Below are positions 17,378 through 25,687 of a DNA stretch of 64,000 nucleotides, piece by piece (positions within the stretch are counted from its first letter, which is position 1; the number at the start of each line of letters is the position of its first letter). A program made the translations under genes and the position numbers. The notes below the pieces were generated by a model. It saw only the letters and a list, made by a program, of their open reading frames with translations, was not told the origin of the DNA and made no database searches. Source of the stretch: Clostridiales bacterium (GTDB taxonomy: Bacteria > Bacillota > Clostridia > Oscillospirales > CAG-272); assembly GCA_012727435.1 (NCBI GenBank), contig JAAYHB010000015.1, forward strand, positions 43,197-107,196, read 5' to 3'.

Positions 17378-18431
17378 GTCCGAACTCCCCCGCAATCCTG
17401 CCCGAAGAGACAAAGGCCGAAATCAGCTTTGCGGTCTCGATGCAGTCCTCGATGCAGATTATTTCGTTGTATGTGTGCATGTTCTTCATCGGCAGCCCGA
17501 CATCGACCACCGGCACGCCGGCACGGGTCAGCCCGACCGCCGGCGAGTTGGTTCCGGTTCCGGGCGAGGATACAGTATACTGGTACTTGATTCCCTTCTC
17601 ACCGGCAAGCTCGGCGGTCATTCTGGTCAGCCGCCGGTCGGTAGCCGGCGAGTGGGTTATTGCCGGCCCACCCCCGAAAACCGTGGTCTCTCCCCTCGAC
17701 GTATCGGGCACCTTTGCATGGCAGACATCGACCACCATGGCGTAGTCGGGCTCAATTCTGTAGGTCCCGGCCGCAGCGCCCCCGACCCGCCGGGTCTCCT
17801 CAAATGCTGAAAGCATAAGATAGACGTCCCCGGCAAGCTCGTCCTTCGGAAGCCCGGCAAGAGCGTAGACCGTGCAGGCGGCGCAGGCCTTGTCGTCAAA
17901 GCTTTTGCCAGAGATGCTGCCGCCGAGCAGGTCGGTGTATTTGGGCAGAAAGCCCACCGGCATGCCGACCCTGACAAAGCCCTCAAGCTCTTCCTTGGTG
18001 TAGCCGGTGTCGATTAAGAATTCATGAATCTCGCCGGGCTTCTCAGCGTCCTCGGGCTTTTGCAGGTGCGGCGGCGTCGAGGCGATGACGCCGTAAATCT
18101 GTTTGTCGCCGTATATTATCACCTCGGCGGCGTTGAGAATCCTCGTATCAAGCCCGCCGATGTTGACAAACGAGAGGAACCCGCCCTCCTTTATGTCGGC
18201 GACATACATCCCGACCTCGTCAAAGTGGGTGTCGATAAGAATCTTAGGAGCGTTTTCCCGTCCGCAGTACCTGACGAACACCTGATTGCCGACATCATCG
18301 GCATAGTACTCATCAAAATACCCGCCGACAAGCGAGAGCAGTTTCCTGCGCTCGTGTGTCTCCCGGCCGGAGACCGACATCAGCCCGGCAAGTCCGACTA
18401 CAAGCTCCTTTAAATCAATTTCGGTTTTCAT
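17364..18431 (-). CDS. M42-family metallo-aminopeptidase (3 of 3 in tandem)
   Basis: About 355 residues, first in the tandem of three. M42 motifs are DTHFDEVG, KSFDDKACA, SAFEETRRVGG, VVDVCHAKVPD and PMKNMHTYNE, so all metal ligands and the catalytic Glu are kept. It is the most divergent of the three (for example THFDEVG rather than AHMDEIG). I use the ATG at 18431 with GGAG 10 bases upstream; a TTG at 18461 overlapping the murD stop is possible. It follows murD directly, but peptidoglycan turnover as a role would be speculation. Confidence 0.92.
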   Translation of the reverse strand: MKTEIDLKELVVGLAGLMSVSGRETHERRKLLSLVGGYFDEYYADDVGNQVFVRYCGRENAPKILIDTHFDEVGMYVADIKEGGFLSFVNIGGLDTRILNAAEVIIYGDKQIYGVIASTPPHLQKPEDAEKPGEIHEFLIDTGYTKEELEGFVRVGMPVGFLPKYTDLLGGSISGKSFDDKACAACTVYALAGLPKDELAGDVYLMLSAFEETRRVGGAAAGTYRIEPDYAMVVDVCHAKVPDTSRGETTVFGGGPAITHSPATDRRLTRMTAELAGEKGIKYQYTVSSPGTGTNSPAVGLTRAGVPVVDVGLPMKNMHTYNEIICIEDCIETAKLISAFVSSGRIAGEFGHEKI

Positions 18432-18457
18432 TTTCGGTCGACTCCAATCGTTATATT

Positions 18458-19894
18458 TCAAAAGCCGTTTACAATGTTTTTAAAGAAATTCCCGCGCTCC
18501 TCGAAGTTATGAAACCTGTCAAAGCTGGCGCAGGCGGGTGAAAGCAGCACAATCCCGCCGGGTCGCGCCAGCTCCCTCGCGCGCCACACCGCGGCCTCAA
18601 AGTCTGGCTCGATTACAGTCGGCAGCAACTCTGGGTCATACCCGTCGCGGACCTCGAGCGACGCCTTTATTTTTTCTGCCGTGGCTCCGGTCAGAACCAC
18701 CGCCGCGGCGCGCTCAACCAGCACCGCGGCAAGCGGACCGAAGGGGATTTTCTTGTCATACCCGCCGCAGATGACCACAGGCTTTTCGGGCAGGGCCGAG
18801 AGCGCCGCGGCGGTGCGGGTCGGGCTTGAATCTATCGAGCTGTTATAATACCTCACCCCGTCAAGCTCGCGGACAAACTCCAACCGATGCTCGACACCCC
18901 GAAAAGTCTTTGCAATTTCCGAAAAAATATCACGACTCACAATACCATAAACCAGCGACATTGCGGCCATATAATTTTCAATATTGTGACGTCCGGGGAG
19001 AAGAATATCCGATACCCTCATAAGTTCCTCTTCATTTTCCCCGTCGCAACGGACAATCATACCGTCCCGCTCAAAAACCGCTGTTGCATTGTTTTTTTCT
19101 TTTGGCACAATTTCAGCATAGCTTTTTTTCGTCGAAGAAAAGAAGGTGACATCCAGCGGCGAGCCGAGACCGATTTTTCTGGTTATCTCATTGTCGGCAT
19201 TAACTACAAGCCGCCGACACCCCGGATGCGAGCAGATATTGAGCTTTGCGGCAGTGTATTCCTCCATGCTTTTGTGCCAGTCGAGGTGGTTTGGCGTGAT
19301 GTTGGTTATTGCCGAGAACTCGGGTGAGATTTTCATGCTCATGAGCTGAAAGCTTGAGAGCTCGACCACCGCCAAGTCTCCGGGGTTCATTTTCCCCACA
19401 CGCGGCAGCAGCGGGGCACCGATGTTGCCGCCGACATAAGCCCTACCCCGCCCGCTTCTTTGGCACTGAAGGTCGAGCATTTTGTATGCGAGGGTGGTCG
19501 TGGTGGTTTTTCCGTCGCTGCCGGTGATTCCTATGACATGTGCCGGGGTGAGCTCCATGAAAAGCTCCATCTCGGAGGTGACCAGCGCGCCGCGCGCCTC
19601 GGCGGCGCGAAGCTCGGGCAAATCCGGCCTCATGCCCGGCGTGCGGAATATAACATCCTCGCAAAGGTCCTCAAGATACCGTTCACCGAGCACCAGCCTC
19701 ACCCCGCGCGACTCGAGCAAATCGGCGCAGTTTCCGAGCTGCCCGCGCTCTTTTTTGTCTCTTGCGGTGATTACGGCTCCAAACCCGAGCAGAAAATCTA
19801 TAAGCGGCAGGTTTGATATCCCGATGCCGCAAACCGCCGTCCTGCCGGCTGCAATCCGGCGGATAGTTTCGTTGTTGTCAAATGATTTGACCAA
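18458..19894 (-). CDS. murD: UDP-N-acetylmuramoyl-L-alanine--D-glutamate ligase
   Basis: Cytoplasmic Mur ligase that adds D-glutamate to UDP-MurNAc-L-Ala in peptidoglycan synthesis; 478 residues. Seen: N-terminal Rossmann-like UDP-binding domain, ATP loop GSDGKTTTT (about residue 125), the NITPNHLDWHKSMEEY segment typical of MurD (about 205), and the C-terminal domain with NSSIDSSPTRTAAAL (about 355). The start is a TTG at 19894 with GGGGGC before it. A promoter (19929-19957) overlapping a palindrome lies upstream. It is separated from a mur/fts cluster, leading directly into M42 peptidase genes. Confidence 0.94.
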   Translation of the reverse strand: MVKSFDNNETIRRIAAGRTAVCGIGISNLPLIDFLLGFGAVITARDKKERGQLGNCADLLESRGVRLVLGERYLEDLCEDVIFRTPGMRPDLPELRAAEARGALVTSEMELFMELTPAHVIGITGSDGKTTTTTLAYKMLDLQCQRSGRGRAYVGGNIGAPLLPRVGKMNPGDLAVVELSSFQLMSMKISPEFSAITNITPNHLDWHKSMEEYTAAKLNICSHPGCRRLVVNADNEITRKIGLGSPLDVTFFSSTKKSYAEIVPKEKNNATAVFERDGMIVRCDGENEEELMRVSDILLPGRHNIENYMAAMSLVYGIVSRDIFSEIAKTFRGVEHRLEFVRELDGVRYYNSSIDSSPTRTAAALSALPEKPVVICGGYDKKIPFGPLAAVLVERAAAVVLTGATAEKIKASLEVRDGYDPELLPTVIEPDFEAAVWRARELARPGGIVLLSPACASFDRFHNFEERGNFFKNIVNGF

Positions 19895-19920
19895 TTAAAT
19901 GCCCCCGTCTGTGTTTGTAC

Positions 19921-19940
19921 TTGGAAATATTATATTCCAA
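19921..19940. promoter_or_regulatory. Inverted repeat over the murD -10 box
   Basis: TTGGAA and TTCCAA arms separated by 8 bases, covering the TATAAT of the murD promoter. Possible operator; no regulator identified. Confidence 0.35.
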
Positions 19941-19957
19941 ATTCTGCAGCATTGCAA
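19929..19957 (-). promoter_or_regulatory. murD promoter
   Basis: Minus-strand TTGCAA (19952-19957), 17-base spacer, TATAAT (19929-19934). Confidence 0.65.
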
Positions 19958-20018
19958 GCTAAAAATGCTAATAACTCAAATTCATCAGGCGCATTAGTGC
20001 ATGCTCGGTATTTCCCAC

Positions 20019-20047
20019 TTGTTATGCACGCATTTTTCTGATATAAT
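20019..20047 (+). promoter_or_regulatory. Promoter of the topoisomerase B-subunit gene
   Basis: TTGTTA (20019-20024), 17-base spacer, TATAAT (20042-20047), divergent from murD. Confidence 0.7.
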
Positions 20048-20118
20048 TATTTATGGCAACATCATTATATTTATAGCAATATTATCCGCGACCCAGTGCG
20101 CGATTATGTGGAGGGAAA

Positions 20119-22131
20119 ATGGCAAAGTATAAAACCGAAACAATGAAGACGACCGGGTATAACGACCAGAGCATCAAAGCGCTCAAGGGCGCCGACCGCG
20201 TCAGAAAGCGGCCGAGCGTCATTTTCGGCTCGGACGGGCTTGAGGGCTGCCAGCAGTCATTCTTTGAAATTCTGGCCAACTCGGTTGACGAGGCGCGCGA
20301 GGGCTACGGGAATGTAATAATAGTCACGGTTTACAAAGACCACTCTCTCAAGGTCGAGGACTTCGGGCGAGGGGTTCCGCTCGGCTACAACGAGCGCGAG
20401 CGGCGCTGGAACTGGGATCTGATTTTCAACGAGCTCTACGCCGGCGGCAAATACGACAACAACAAGGCAAACAGCGCCTATGAATACTCGCTCGGGCTCA
20501 ACGGCCTGGGTGCATGCGCCACGCAGTACAGCTCGGAGTTCATGGATGTTTACTCATACGACGGCACGCACGAGCACAAAATCAGCTTCAAAAAGGGCAA
20601 ACCGGTAACCCAGCTCACCTCCCGCGAGCTCGACAAAAAGGAAAGGCGCACCGGCACAATTATCCACTGGCGGCCTGACCTTGAGGTATTTACCGACATA
20701 AATATCCCGTTTGAGTATTTTGACAGGGTCCTGCACCAGCAGGCGGTAGTCAACTCCGGAATAAAGTTTGTGCTGCGGTTCGAGAAGGATGACGGTAAAT
20801 TTTCCGAGCACGAATACCTCTATCAAAACGGCATCGCCGACTATATCGCCGAGCTTGCCGGGGAAACCGCCAAAACCGAGCCGGTGCTCTGGCACCTTGA
20901 GACCTCGGGGCGCGACCGTGAAGACAAGGAGGATTACCGCCTCAAGGCCGATTTTGCCTTCTGCGTCTCAAGTACCGTCAATGTCATCGAGTATTACCAC
21001 AACTCAAGCTTTCTGGAGTACGGCGGCTCGCCCGACCGCGCGGTGAAACAAGCCTTCACCTACGCGCTGGACAAGTATTTGAAGGCCAGCGGCAAATATA
21101 CGAAAAACGAATCGAAAATCACCTTCGCCGACATAGCCGACTGCCTTGTTCTGGTGATAAACAGCTTCTCGACAGTGACCTCGTATGAAAACCAGACCAA
21201 AAAGGCAATCACAAACACCTTCATCTACGAGGCTATGAACGACTTCCTCCGGTGGAACCTTGAGATTTACTTCACCGAGAACCCGACCGAGGCCGAAATC
21301 TTTGCAAACCAGGTGCTGCTCAACAAGCGAAGCCGCGAGGCGGCAGAGTCGGCGCGGGTTAACATCAAAAAGAAGCTATCGGGCACAATGGACATAGCCA
21401 ACCGGGTGGACAAGTTTGTCTCCTGCCGCTCGAAAGACCCGAATGTACGCGAACTTTACATCGTCGAAGGCGACTCGGCCTTAACCTCCTGCAAGCTTGG
21501 CCGCAACGCCGAGTTTCAGGCAATAATCCCGGTCCGGGGCAAGATTTTCAACTGCCTCAAGGGCACATATGACAAGCTGTTCAAGAACGAGATCATCACC
21601 GACCTGCTCAAAGTAATCGGTTGCGGGGTCGAGATTGAGGGCAAGGTCAAGGGCGATATCCTGAAATTCGACATCGGACAGCTCCGCTGGTCGAAAATCA
21701 TCATCTGCACCGACGCCGACGAGGACGGATACCACATCCGCACCCTGCTCCTCACCATGTTCTACCGCCTGCTCCCGACTCTCATCAGAGAGGGCCGGGT
21801 TTTCATCGCCGAAACCCCGCTATATGAGATAACCACGAAGGACCAAACATACTTTGCCTATGACGATGCCGAAAAAGAGGAAATTTTAAAAAAGCTCGGC
21901 AACCGGAAATTCTCGGTCCAGCGCTCCAAGGGGCTTGGCGAGAACGAGCCCGAGATGATGTGGAAGACGACGATGAACCCCGCCACCCGCCGGCTCATAC
22001 AGGTCAAGCCCGACGACGCCGAGCGCACATATCAAATGTTCGACACACTGCTCGGCGACAACCTGCCGGCCCGCAAACAGTTCATAACCGAGCACGGCAG
22101 CAAGTATGTTAAGATTGCGGATATTGTATAG
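20119..22131 (+). CDS. Divergent type II DNA topoisomerase subunit B (ParE/GyrB-like)
   Basis: ATPase subunit of a type II topoisomerase, 670 residues: GHKL ATPase domain (ILANSVDEAREG, DFGRGVPLGY, YAGGKYDN, SLGLNGLGACATQ), transducer, then the TOPRIM domain with IVEGDSALTS, PVRGKIFN, CTDADEDGYHIRTLL and RSKGLGENEPEMMW. All catalytic elements (ATP-binding Glu/Asn/Asp, TOPRIM Glu and DxD) are kept, but many positions differ from ordinary GyrB/ParE, for example LNGLG instead of the usual GGLHGVG and no HHLV motif at the start. No A subunit is adjacent; a terminator-like hairpin and a tRNA follow. It is probably the clostridial second topoisomerase (Topo IV-like) B subunit. The ATG has GGAGGGAAA upstream. 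Confidence 0.85.
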   Translation: MAKYKTETMKTTGYNDQSIKALKGADRVRKRPSVIFGSDGLEGCQQSFFEILANSVDEAREGYGNVIIVTVYKDHSLKVEDFGRGVPLGYNERERRWNWDLIFNELYAGGKYDNNKANSAYEYSLGLNGLGACATQYSSEFMDVYSYDGTHEHKISFKKGKPVTQLTSRELDKKERRTGTIIHWRPDLEVFTDINIPFEYFDRVLHQQAVVNSGIKFVLRFEKDDGKFSEHEYLYQNGIADYIAELAGETAKTEPVLWHLETSGRDREDKEDYRLKADFAFCVSSTVNVIEYYHNSSFLEYGGSPDRAVKQAFTYALDKYLKASGKYTKNESKITFADIADCLVLVINSFSTVTSYENQTKKAITNTFIYEAMNDFLRWNLEIYFTENPTEAEIFANQVLLNKRSREAAESARVNIKKKLSGTMDIANRVDKFVSCRSKDPNVRELYIVEGDSALTSCKLGRNAEFQAIIPVRGKIFNCLKGTYDKLFKNEIITDLLKVIGCGVEIEGKVKGDILKFDIGQLRWSKIIICTDADEDGYHIRTLLLTMFYRLLPTLIREGRVFIAETPLYEITTKDQTYFAYDDAEKEEILKKLGNRKFSVQRSKGLGENEPEMMWKTTMNPATRRLIQVKPDDAERTYQMFDTLLGDNLPARKQFITEHGSKYVKIADIV

Positions 22132-22139
22132 AAATAATT

Positions 22140-22172
22140 GCCGGCAGCCGGCTAACAGAGCCGGCTGCCGGC
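22140..22172 (+). terminator. Hairpin after the topoisomerase gene
   Basis: Perfect 14-bp stem (GCCGGCAGCCGGCT with its complement), 5-base loop, 9 bases after the stop; no U-run follows. Confidence 0.6.
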
Positions 22173-22263
22173 TGCCTACTTGGAATGACCACTTTAATAC
22201 GTCGCAAAACAACACGCGGCGGATATAGTTTGCATTTCACGCACCTTATTTCGCGAAAAACTC

Positions 22264-22292
22264 TTGATTTTTATATAAGCTTGTGGTATCAT
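22264..22292 (+). promoter_or_regulatory. Candidate promoter of tRNA-Ser
   Basis: TTGATT (22264-22269), 17-base spacer, TATCAT (22287-22292), 57 bases before the tRNA. Confidence 0.5.
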
Positions 22293-22348
22293 AAACAAGC
22301 CGCCGCGGTGATAGGCATTCAGTGTCAGGCATTCAAAAGGAATAACAT

Positions 22349-22440
22349 GGAGAAGTCGCCTAGTTGGTCGAGGGCGCACGACTGGAAATCGTGTAACCGC
22401 CAAAAACGGTTCGAGAGTTCGAATCTCTCCTTCTCCGCCA
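22349..22440 (+). tRNA. tRNA-Ser (GGA)
   Basis: Class II tRNA of 92 bases with encoded CCA. Acceptor stem GGAGAAG pairs with CTTCTCC; anticodon stem CACGA/TCGTG with loop CTGGAAA gives anticodon GGA at 22384-22386; a long variable arm (ACCGCC..CGGTT) and T-loop TTCGAAT are present. Reads UCC/UCU serine codons. Confidence 0.97.
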
Positions 22441-22448
22441 TAAACAAA

Positions 22449-22486
22449 AGCTGCCGCCAATCGATTGATTTGCGGCAGCTCTTTTT
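22449..22486. terminator. Bidirectional terminator between tRNA-Ser and rnc
   Basis: Arms AGCTGCCGC and GCGGCAGCT (22449-22457, 22472-22480) followed by CTTTTTATAA on the plus strand and, on the minus strand, by CTTTTG. Confidence 0.75.
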
Positions 22487-23198
22487 ATAACTCTCCAAAC
22501 AACATAAGCGCCTCTTTTGCGGCCTTCTGCTCCGCTTCGCGTTTGGTTCCCCCCGTACCGCGCCCGATTATGTTTGAATTCAGCATTGCCACGACCTCAA
22601 AAACCTTCATGTGGTCTGGACCGCTCTCGCCAACCGTGACATACTCGAGCCGCTCGCCTTCGGACTGCTGCACGAACTGCTGAAGGCGGGTCTTGTAATC
22701 CTGCAAAGTCTCGGAGTCAATAATTGCTTCGAGCTCTTCTTCAATAAAAGGCAGAAGATACTTTGTCGCGGTCTCCTTGCCGCCGTCAAGGTAAATTGCC
22801 GCCAGCGTCGCCTCAAAAGCGTCGGCAATTATCGATTTGCGTTCCCTGCCCCGGTTTTTTTCCTCACCGCGCCCCAGGCGCAGAAACTGCCCGAGCCCGA
22901 TTTTCTGCGCATAGCGCACCAGCGCCCGCTCGCAGACCACTTCTGCCCTCATCCGGGTCAGGTCGCCTTCAGCGTGCTCGCCAGCGTATTTTGAATAAAG
23001 GTACTCGCTGACAATCAGCGAGAGCACTGAATCACCCAAAAATTCAAGGCGCTCGTTGCTCTCGCAGTCGACATGCTTCACACGCAGTTCGTTTGAATAT
23101 GAAGAATGGGTTAGGGCGGTTTCAACCAGCTTCTTGTCCTTGAACACATACCCGACCCGCCGCTCAAATTCGGATATGTCAAGCGGCATACTTTTCAT
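22485..23198 (-). CDS. rnc: Ribonuclease III
   Basis: Cytoplasmic double-strand RNA endonuclease for rRNA and mRNA processing. About 237 residues from the ATG at 23198, chosen for GGAAGAG 6 bases upstream (a longer frame to 23255 would overlap plsX). The catalytic signature ERLEFLGDSVLSL is near residue 42, the second acidic site ADAFEATLAAIYLDGG near 115, and a C-terminal double-strand RNA-binding domain ends GTGGTKREAEQKAAKEAL. It is the last gene of a minus-strand run that includes plsX, the usual neighbour of rnc in Firmicutes. Confidence 0.96.
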   Translation of the reverse strand: MKSMPLDISEFERRVGYVFKDKKLVETALTHSSYSNELRVKHVDCESNERLEFLGDSVLSLIVSEYLYSKYAGEHAEGDLTRMRAEVVCERALVRYAQKIGLGQFLRLGRGEEKNRGRERKSIIADAFEATLAAIYLDGGKETATKYLLPFIEEELEAIIDSETLQDYKTRLQQFVQQSEGERLEYVTVGESGPDHMKVFEVVAMLNSNIIGRGTGGTKREAEQKAAKEALMLFGEL

Positions 23199-23229
23199 CT
23201 GCAACTCTTCCTTTTCTTTTGCAAGGGTC

Positions 23230-24285
23230 TCAGACCTCCGGTACATTGGCAACACTCCCGGACCCCTCTTCAGAAATTACCTTGACACCCTCTGCCATAA
23301 TACGACTGATTTCCCCGGCAATTTCCTGAATTACCCCGGTTTTTGAATAGCCGATGGCCTGACCGATTGCGTTTTTTATGGCCCGGGCATTTGAGGAGCC
23401 GTGAGCCTTTATCACCGGCCTGTTTAGCCCTAAGAAGGGGGCGCCGCCGTATGTCGAGGCGTCAAATCTGGTTTTAAACTCCCGCAACCGGCCTTTCACA
23501 AGATAGCCTGCAAATCTGGATTTTGCATCTGAAGAAAAGCACCTTTTCAGGCTGTCATTGAACAGCTTTCCCATGCCTTCGATGGATTTCAGCAGTATAT
23601 TCCCGGTATATCCGTCGGCAACCAGCACGTCGCAGCAGTCAAACCCGATTTTGTTCGCCTCGATATTTCCGACAAAGTTTATGTTTTTATTCCTGCTCAA
23701 AACCTGATAGGCTTCAATCTGCAGCGCGGTTCCCTTGCCGGACTCTGCCCCGTTGTTGAGCAGCCCCACCCGCGGGTTTCGGGTTTCCATGACGCACCTC
23801 ATGTAAACGCTGCCCATTATGGCAAAGTGGTCAAGGTAGGCGCTGGTCACCGTCACGTTGGCGCCGGCGTCAATCAGCAGCACCGGCGGGGAGACCGGGA
23901 TAATGCTCGCAATTGCCGCACGATGAATGCCGTGTATTTTGCGCACGATTAGGCTTGAGGCGGTGAAAAGCGCTCCGGTATTCCCCGCGCTGACCAAAGC
24001 GTCGCCCTCGCCGGCGGCAAGCAGCCGCAGGCCTAAACACATCGACGAGTCTTTTTTCTCGCGGCGCACCGAGAGCGGGTCATCCTCCATCTCGACCTCA
24101 ACGTCAGTATGAACCACAGGAAAACGAGATATGTCAAGCCGGCATTCTGCCGCGGCATCTTCAATCTTCTGTTTGTTGCCGACAAGAGTTACGTCGATAT
24201 TAAACTCGTCGGCGGCAAGGACGGCGCCTTTTATTATTTCTTCGGGAGCGTTGTCCCCTCCCATAGCGTCAAGTATAATTTTCAT
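23230..24285 (-). CDS. plsX: Phosphate acyltransferase PlsX
   Basis: Makes acyl-phosphate from acyl-ACP, the first step of phospholipid synthesis in the PlsX/PlsY route; peripheral to the membrane. 351 residues with the family landmarks DAMGGDNAPEEIIKGA at the start, SAGNTGALFTAS (about residue 97), LIDAGAN, and a C-terminal segment FLGLNRPVIKAHGSSNA. The ATG at 24285 has GAGGTAAAGG adjacent. Lies 31 bases before rnc and 55 bases after trmFO. The FakA-like and DegV genes at 60.5-63.1 kb could feed the same acyl-phosphate pool (inference). Confidence 0.96.
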   Translation of the reverse strand: MKIILDAMGGDNAPEEIIKGAVLAADEFNIDVTLVGNKQKIEDAAAECRLDISRFPVVHTDVEVEMEDDPLSVRREKKDSSMCLGLRLLAAGEGDALVSAGNTGALFTASSLIVRKIHGIHRAAIASIIPVSPPVLLIDAGANVTVTSAYLDHFAIMGSVYMRCVMETRNPRVGLLNNGAESGKGTALQIEAYQVLSRNKNINFVGNIEANKIGFDCCDVLVADGYTGNILLKSIEGMGKLFNDSLKRCFSSDAKSRFAGYLVKGRLREFKTRFDASTYGGAPFLGLNRPVIKAHGSSNARAIKNAIGQAIGYSKTGVIQEIAGEISRIMAEGVKVISEEGSGSVANVPEV

Positions 24286-24340
24286 CCTTTACCTCATTTA
24301 ATCCAGCATTACCTCGAAATATCCGCGGGGCAGGTGGCCG

Positions 24341-25687
24341 TCAATTTTGGCGGCGTCCCTGCCATACTCTGTCGGAAATTTCTGCAATGGCTGATAGCGC
24401 CCGGTTTGAGAGCGCTTCATTTTTTATTTGTTTGTTCCTAACTTTTTTGTCAAGCGGCGGGACCAGTCCGAAGTTGGCGTTCATCGGCTCAAATCTGCCG
24501 GTACCCCCGCGGCTGATGTATGCCGCCATAGCTCCGAGCATGGTGGTCTCGGGAAAAATGATTCTCTCAAGTCCCAGCACGGCACGCGCGGCATTTATTC
24601 CTGCGACAAGGCCGCTTCCCGCAGACTCGACATACCCCTCGACGCCGGTCATCTGTCCGGCGAAGTAAATATTCGGGCGTCTTATCATTGAATAGTCGGC
24701 GGCAAGCAGGCCGGGGGAGTTGAGATAGGTGTTCCGGTGCATCACACCATACCGCAAAAACTGCGCGTTACCGAGTCCCGGAATCATTGAAAACACCCGC
24801 TTTTGCTCGGGGAAGGCCAGTCTGGTCTGAAAGCCGACCATGTTGTACATTGTGCCGGCTGCGTTTTCGCGGCGCAGTTGCACCACGGCATAAGGGCGCC
24901 TGCCGGTCCGCTCGTCGACAATGCCCACCGGTTTGAGCGGCCCGAAGCGCAGAGTGTCGTACCCACGCGCCGCCATGACCTCAATCGGCATGCAGCCCTC
25001 GAAAAAGCCGGCCTTCTCCTGCTGCTCGCGGTCAAAATCCTTGAGCTCGGCCTGCCTCGCACTCACAAGCGCCTGATAAAAGGCGGCGTATTCCTCCTCT
25101 GTCATCGGGCAGTTGATGTAATCGTCTCCGCCCTTGCCGTACCTTGAGCCGAAGAAGGCAATTTCCATATCGATGCTGTCGGCGGAAACGATCGGGGCGA
25201 CCGCGTCAAAAAAATGCAGCCCCTCACAGCCGAGCCCGGTCCGGATATACTCGGCAAAAGCATCGGAGGTCAGCGGCCCGGTGGCTATCACCGTTATTAC
25301 ATCCTCCGGAACAGATGTCACTTCCTGAGAAATCACATCTATATTCGGGTGGCTTTTTATGCGTTTTGTGATGTACTCCGAAAACAACTTGCGGTCGACC
25401 GCCAGCGCCGAGCCGGCGGGAATCCGCGTGGCGTCGGCGGCCTCCATAATCAGGGATCCGAGCCTGCGCATCTCCTCCTTAAGCAGTCCGACGGCATTTG
25501 TCAACATGTCGGACCTGAGCGAGTTTGAGCAGACAAGCTCGGCAAAGGCGGGGGAGGTGTGCGCCGGCGTGAATTTTTTGGGCTTCATCTCATAGAGCAG
25601 AACCTTCACCCCGCGCTCGGCGGCCTGCCATGCCGCCTCGCAGCCGGCAAGCCCCGCGCCGCAGACAATGAGACTATTTTTCATCAT
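24341..25687 (-). CDS. trmFO: Methylenetetrahydrofolate--tRNA-(uracil-5-)-methyltransferase
   Basis: Folate- and FAD-dependent enzyme making ribothymidine at position 54 of tRNA. 448 residues; the FAD loop [11 protein letters not shown] at the N terminus, the [18 protein letters not shown] motif (about residue 45) and the C-terminal FAD-contacting segment [20 protein letters not shown] are all typical of TrmFO (Gid family). The start overlaps the topA stop by 14 bases; ATG at 25684 is equally possible. The dprA-topA-trmFO order is the one found across Firmicutes. Confidence 0.96.
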   Translation of the reverse strand: MMKNSLIVCGAGLAGCEAAWQAAERGVKVLLYEMKPKKFTPAHTSPAFAELVCSNSLRSDMLTNAVGLLKEEMRRLGSLIMEAADATRIPAGSALAVDRKLFSEYITKRIKSHPNIDVISQEVTSVPEDVITVIATGPLTSDAFAEYIRTGLGCEGLHFFDAVAPIVSADSIDMEIAFFGSRYGKGGDDYINCPMTEEEYAAFYQALVSARQAELKDFDREQQEKAGFFEGCMPIEVMAARGYDTLRFGPLKPVGIVDERTGRRPYAVVQLRRENAAGTMYNMVGFQTRLAFPEQKRVFSMIPGLGNAQFLRYGVMHRNTYLNSPGLLAADYSMIRRPNIYFAGQMTGVEGYVESAGSGLVAGINAARAVLGLERIIFPETTMLGAMAAYISRGGTGRFEPMNANFGLVPPLDKKVRNKQIKNEALSNRALSAIAEISDRVWQGRRQN

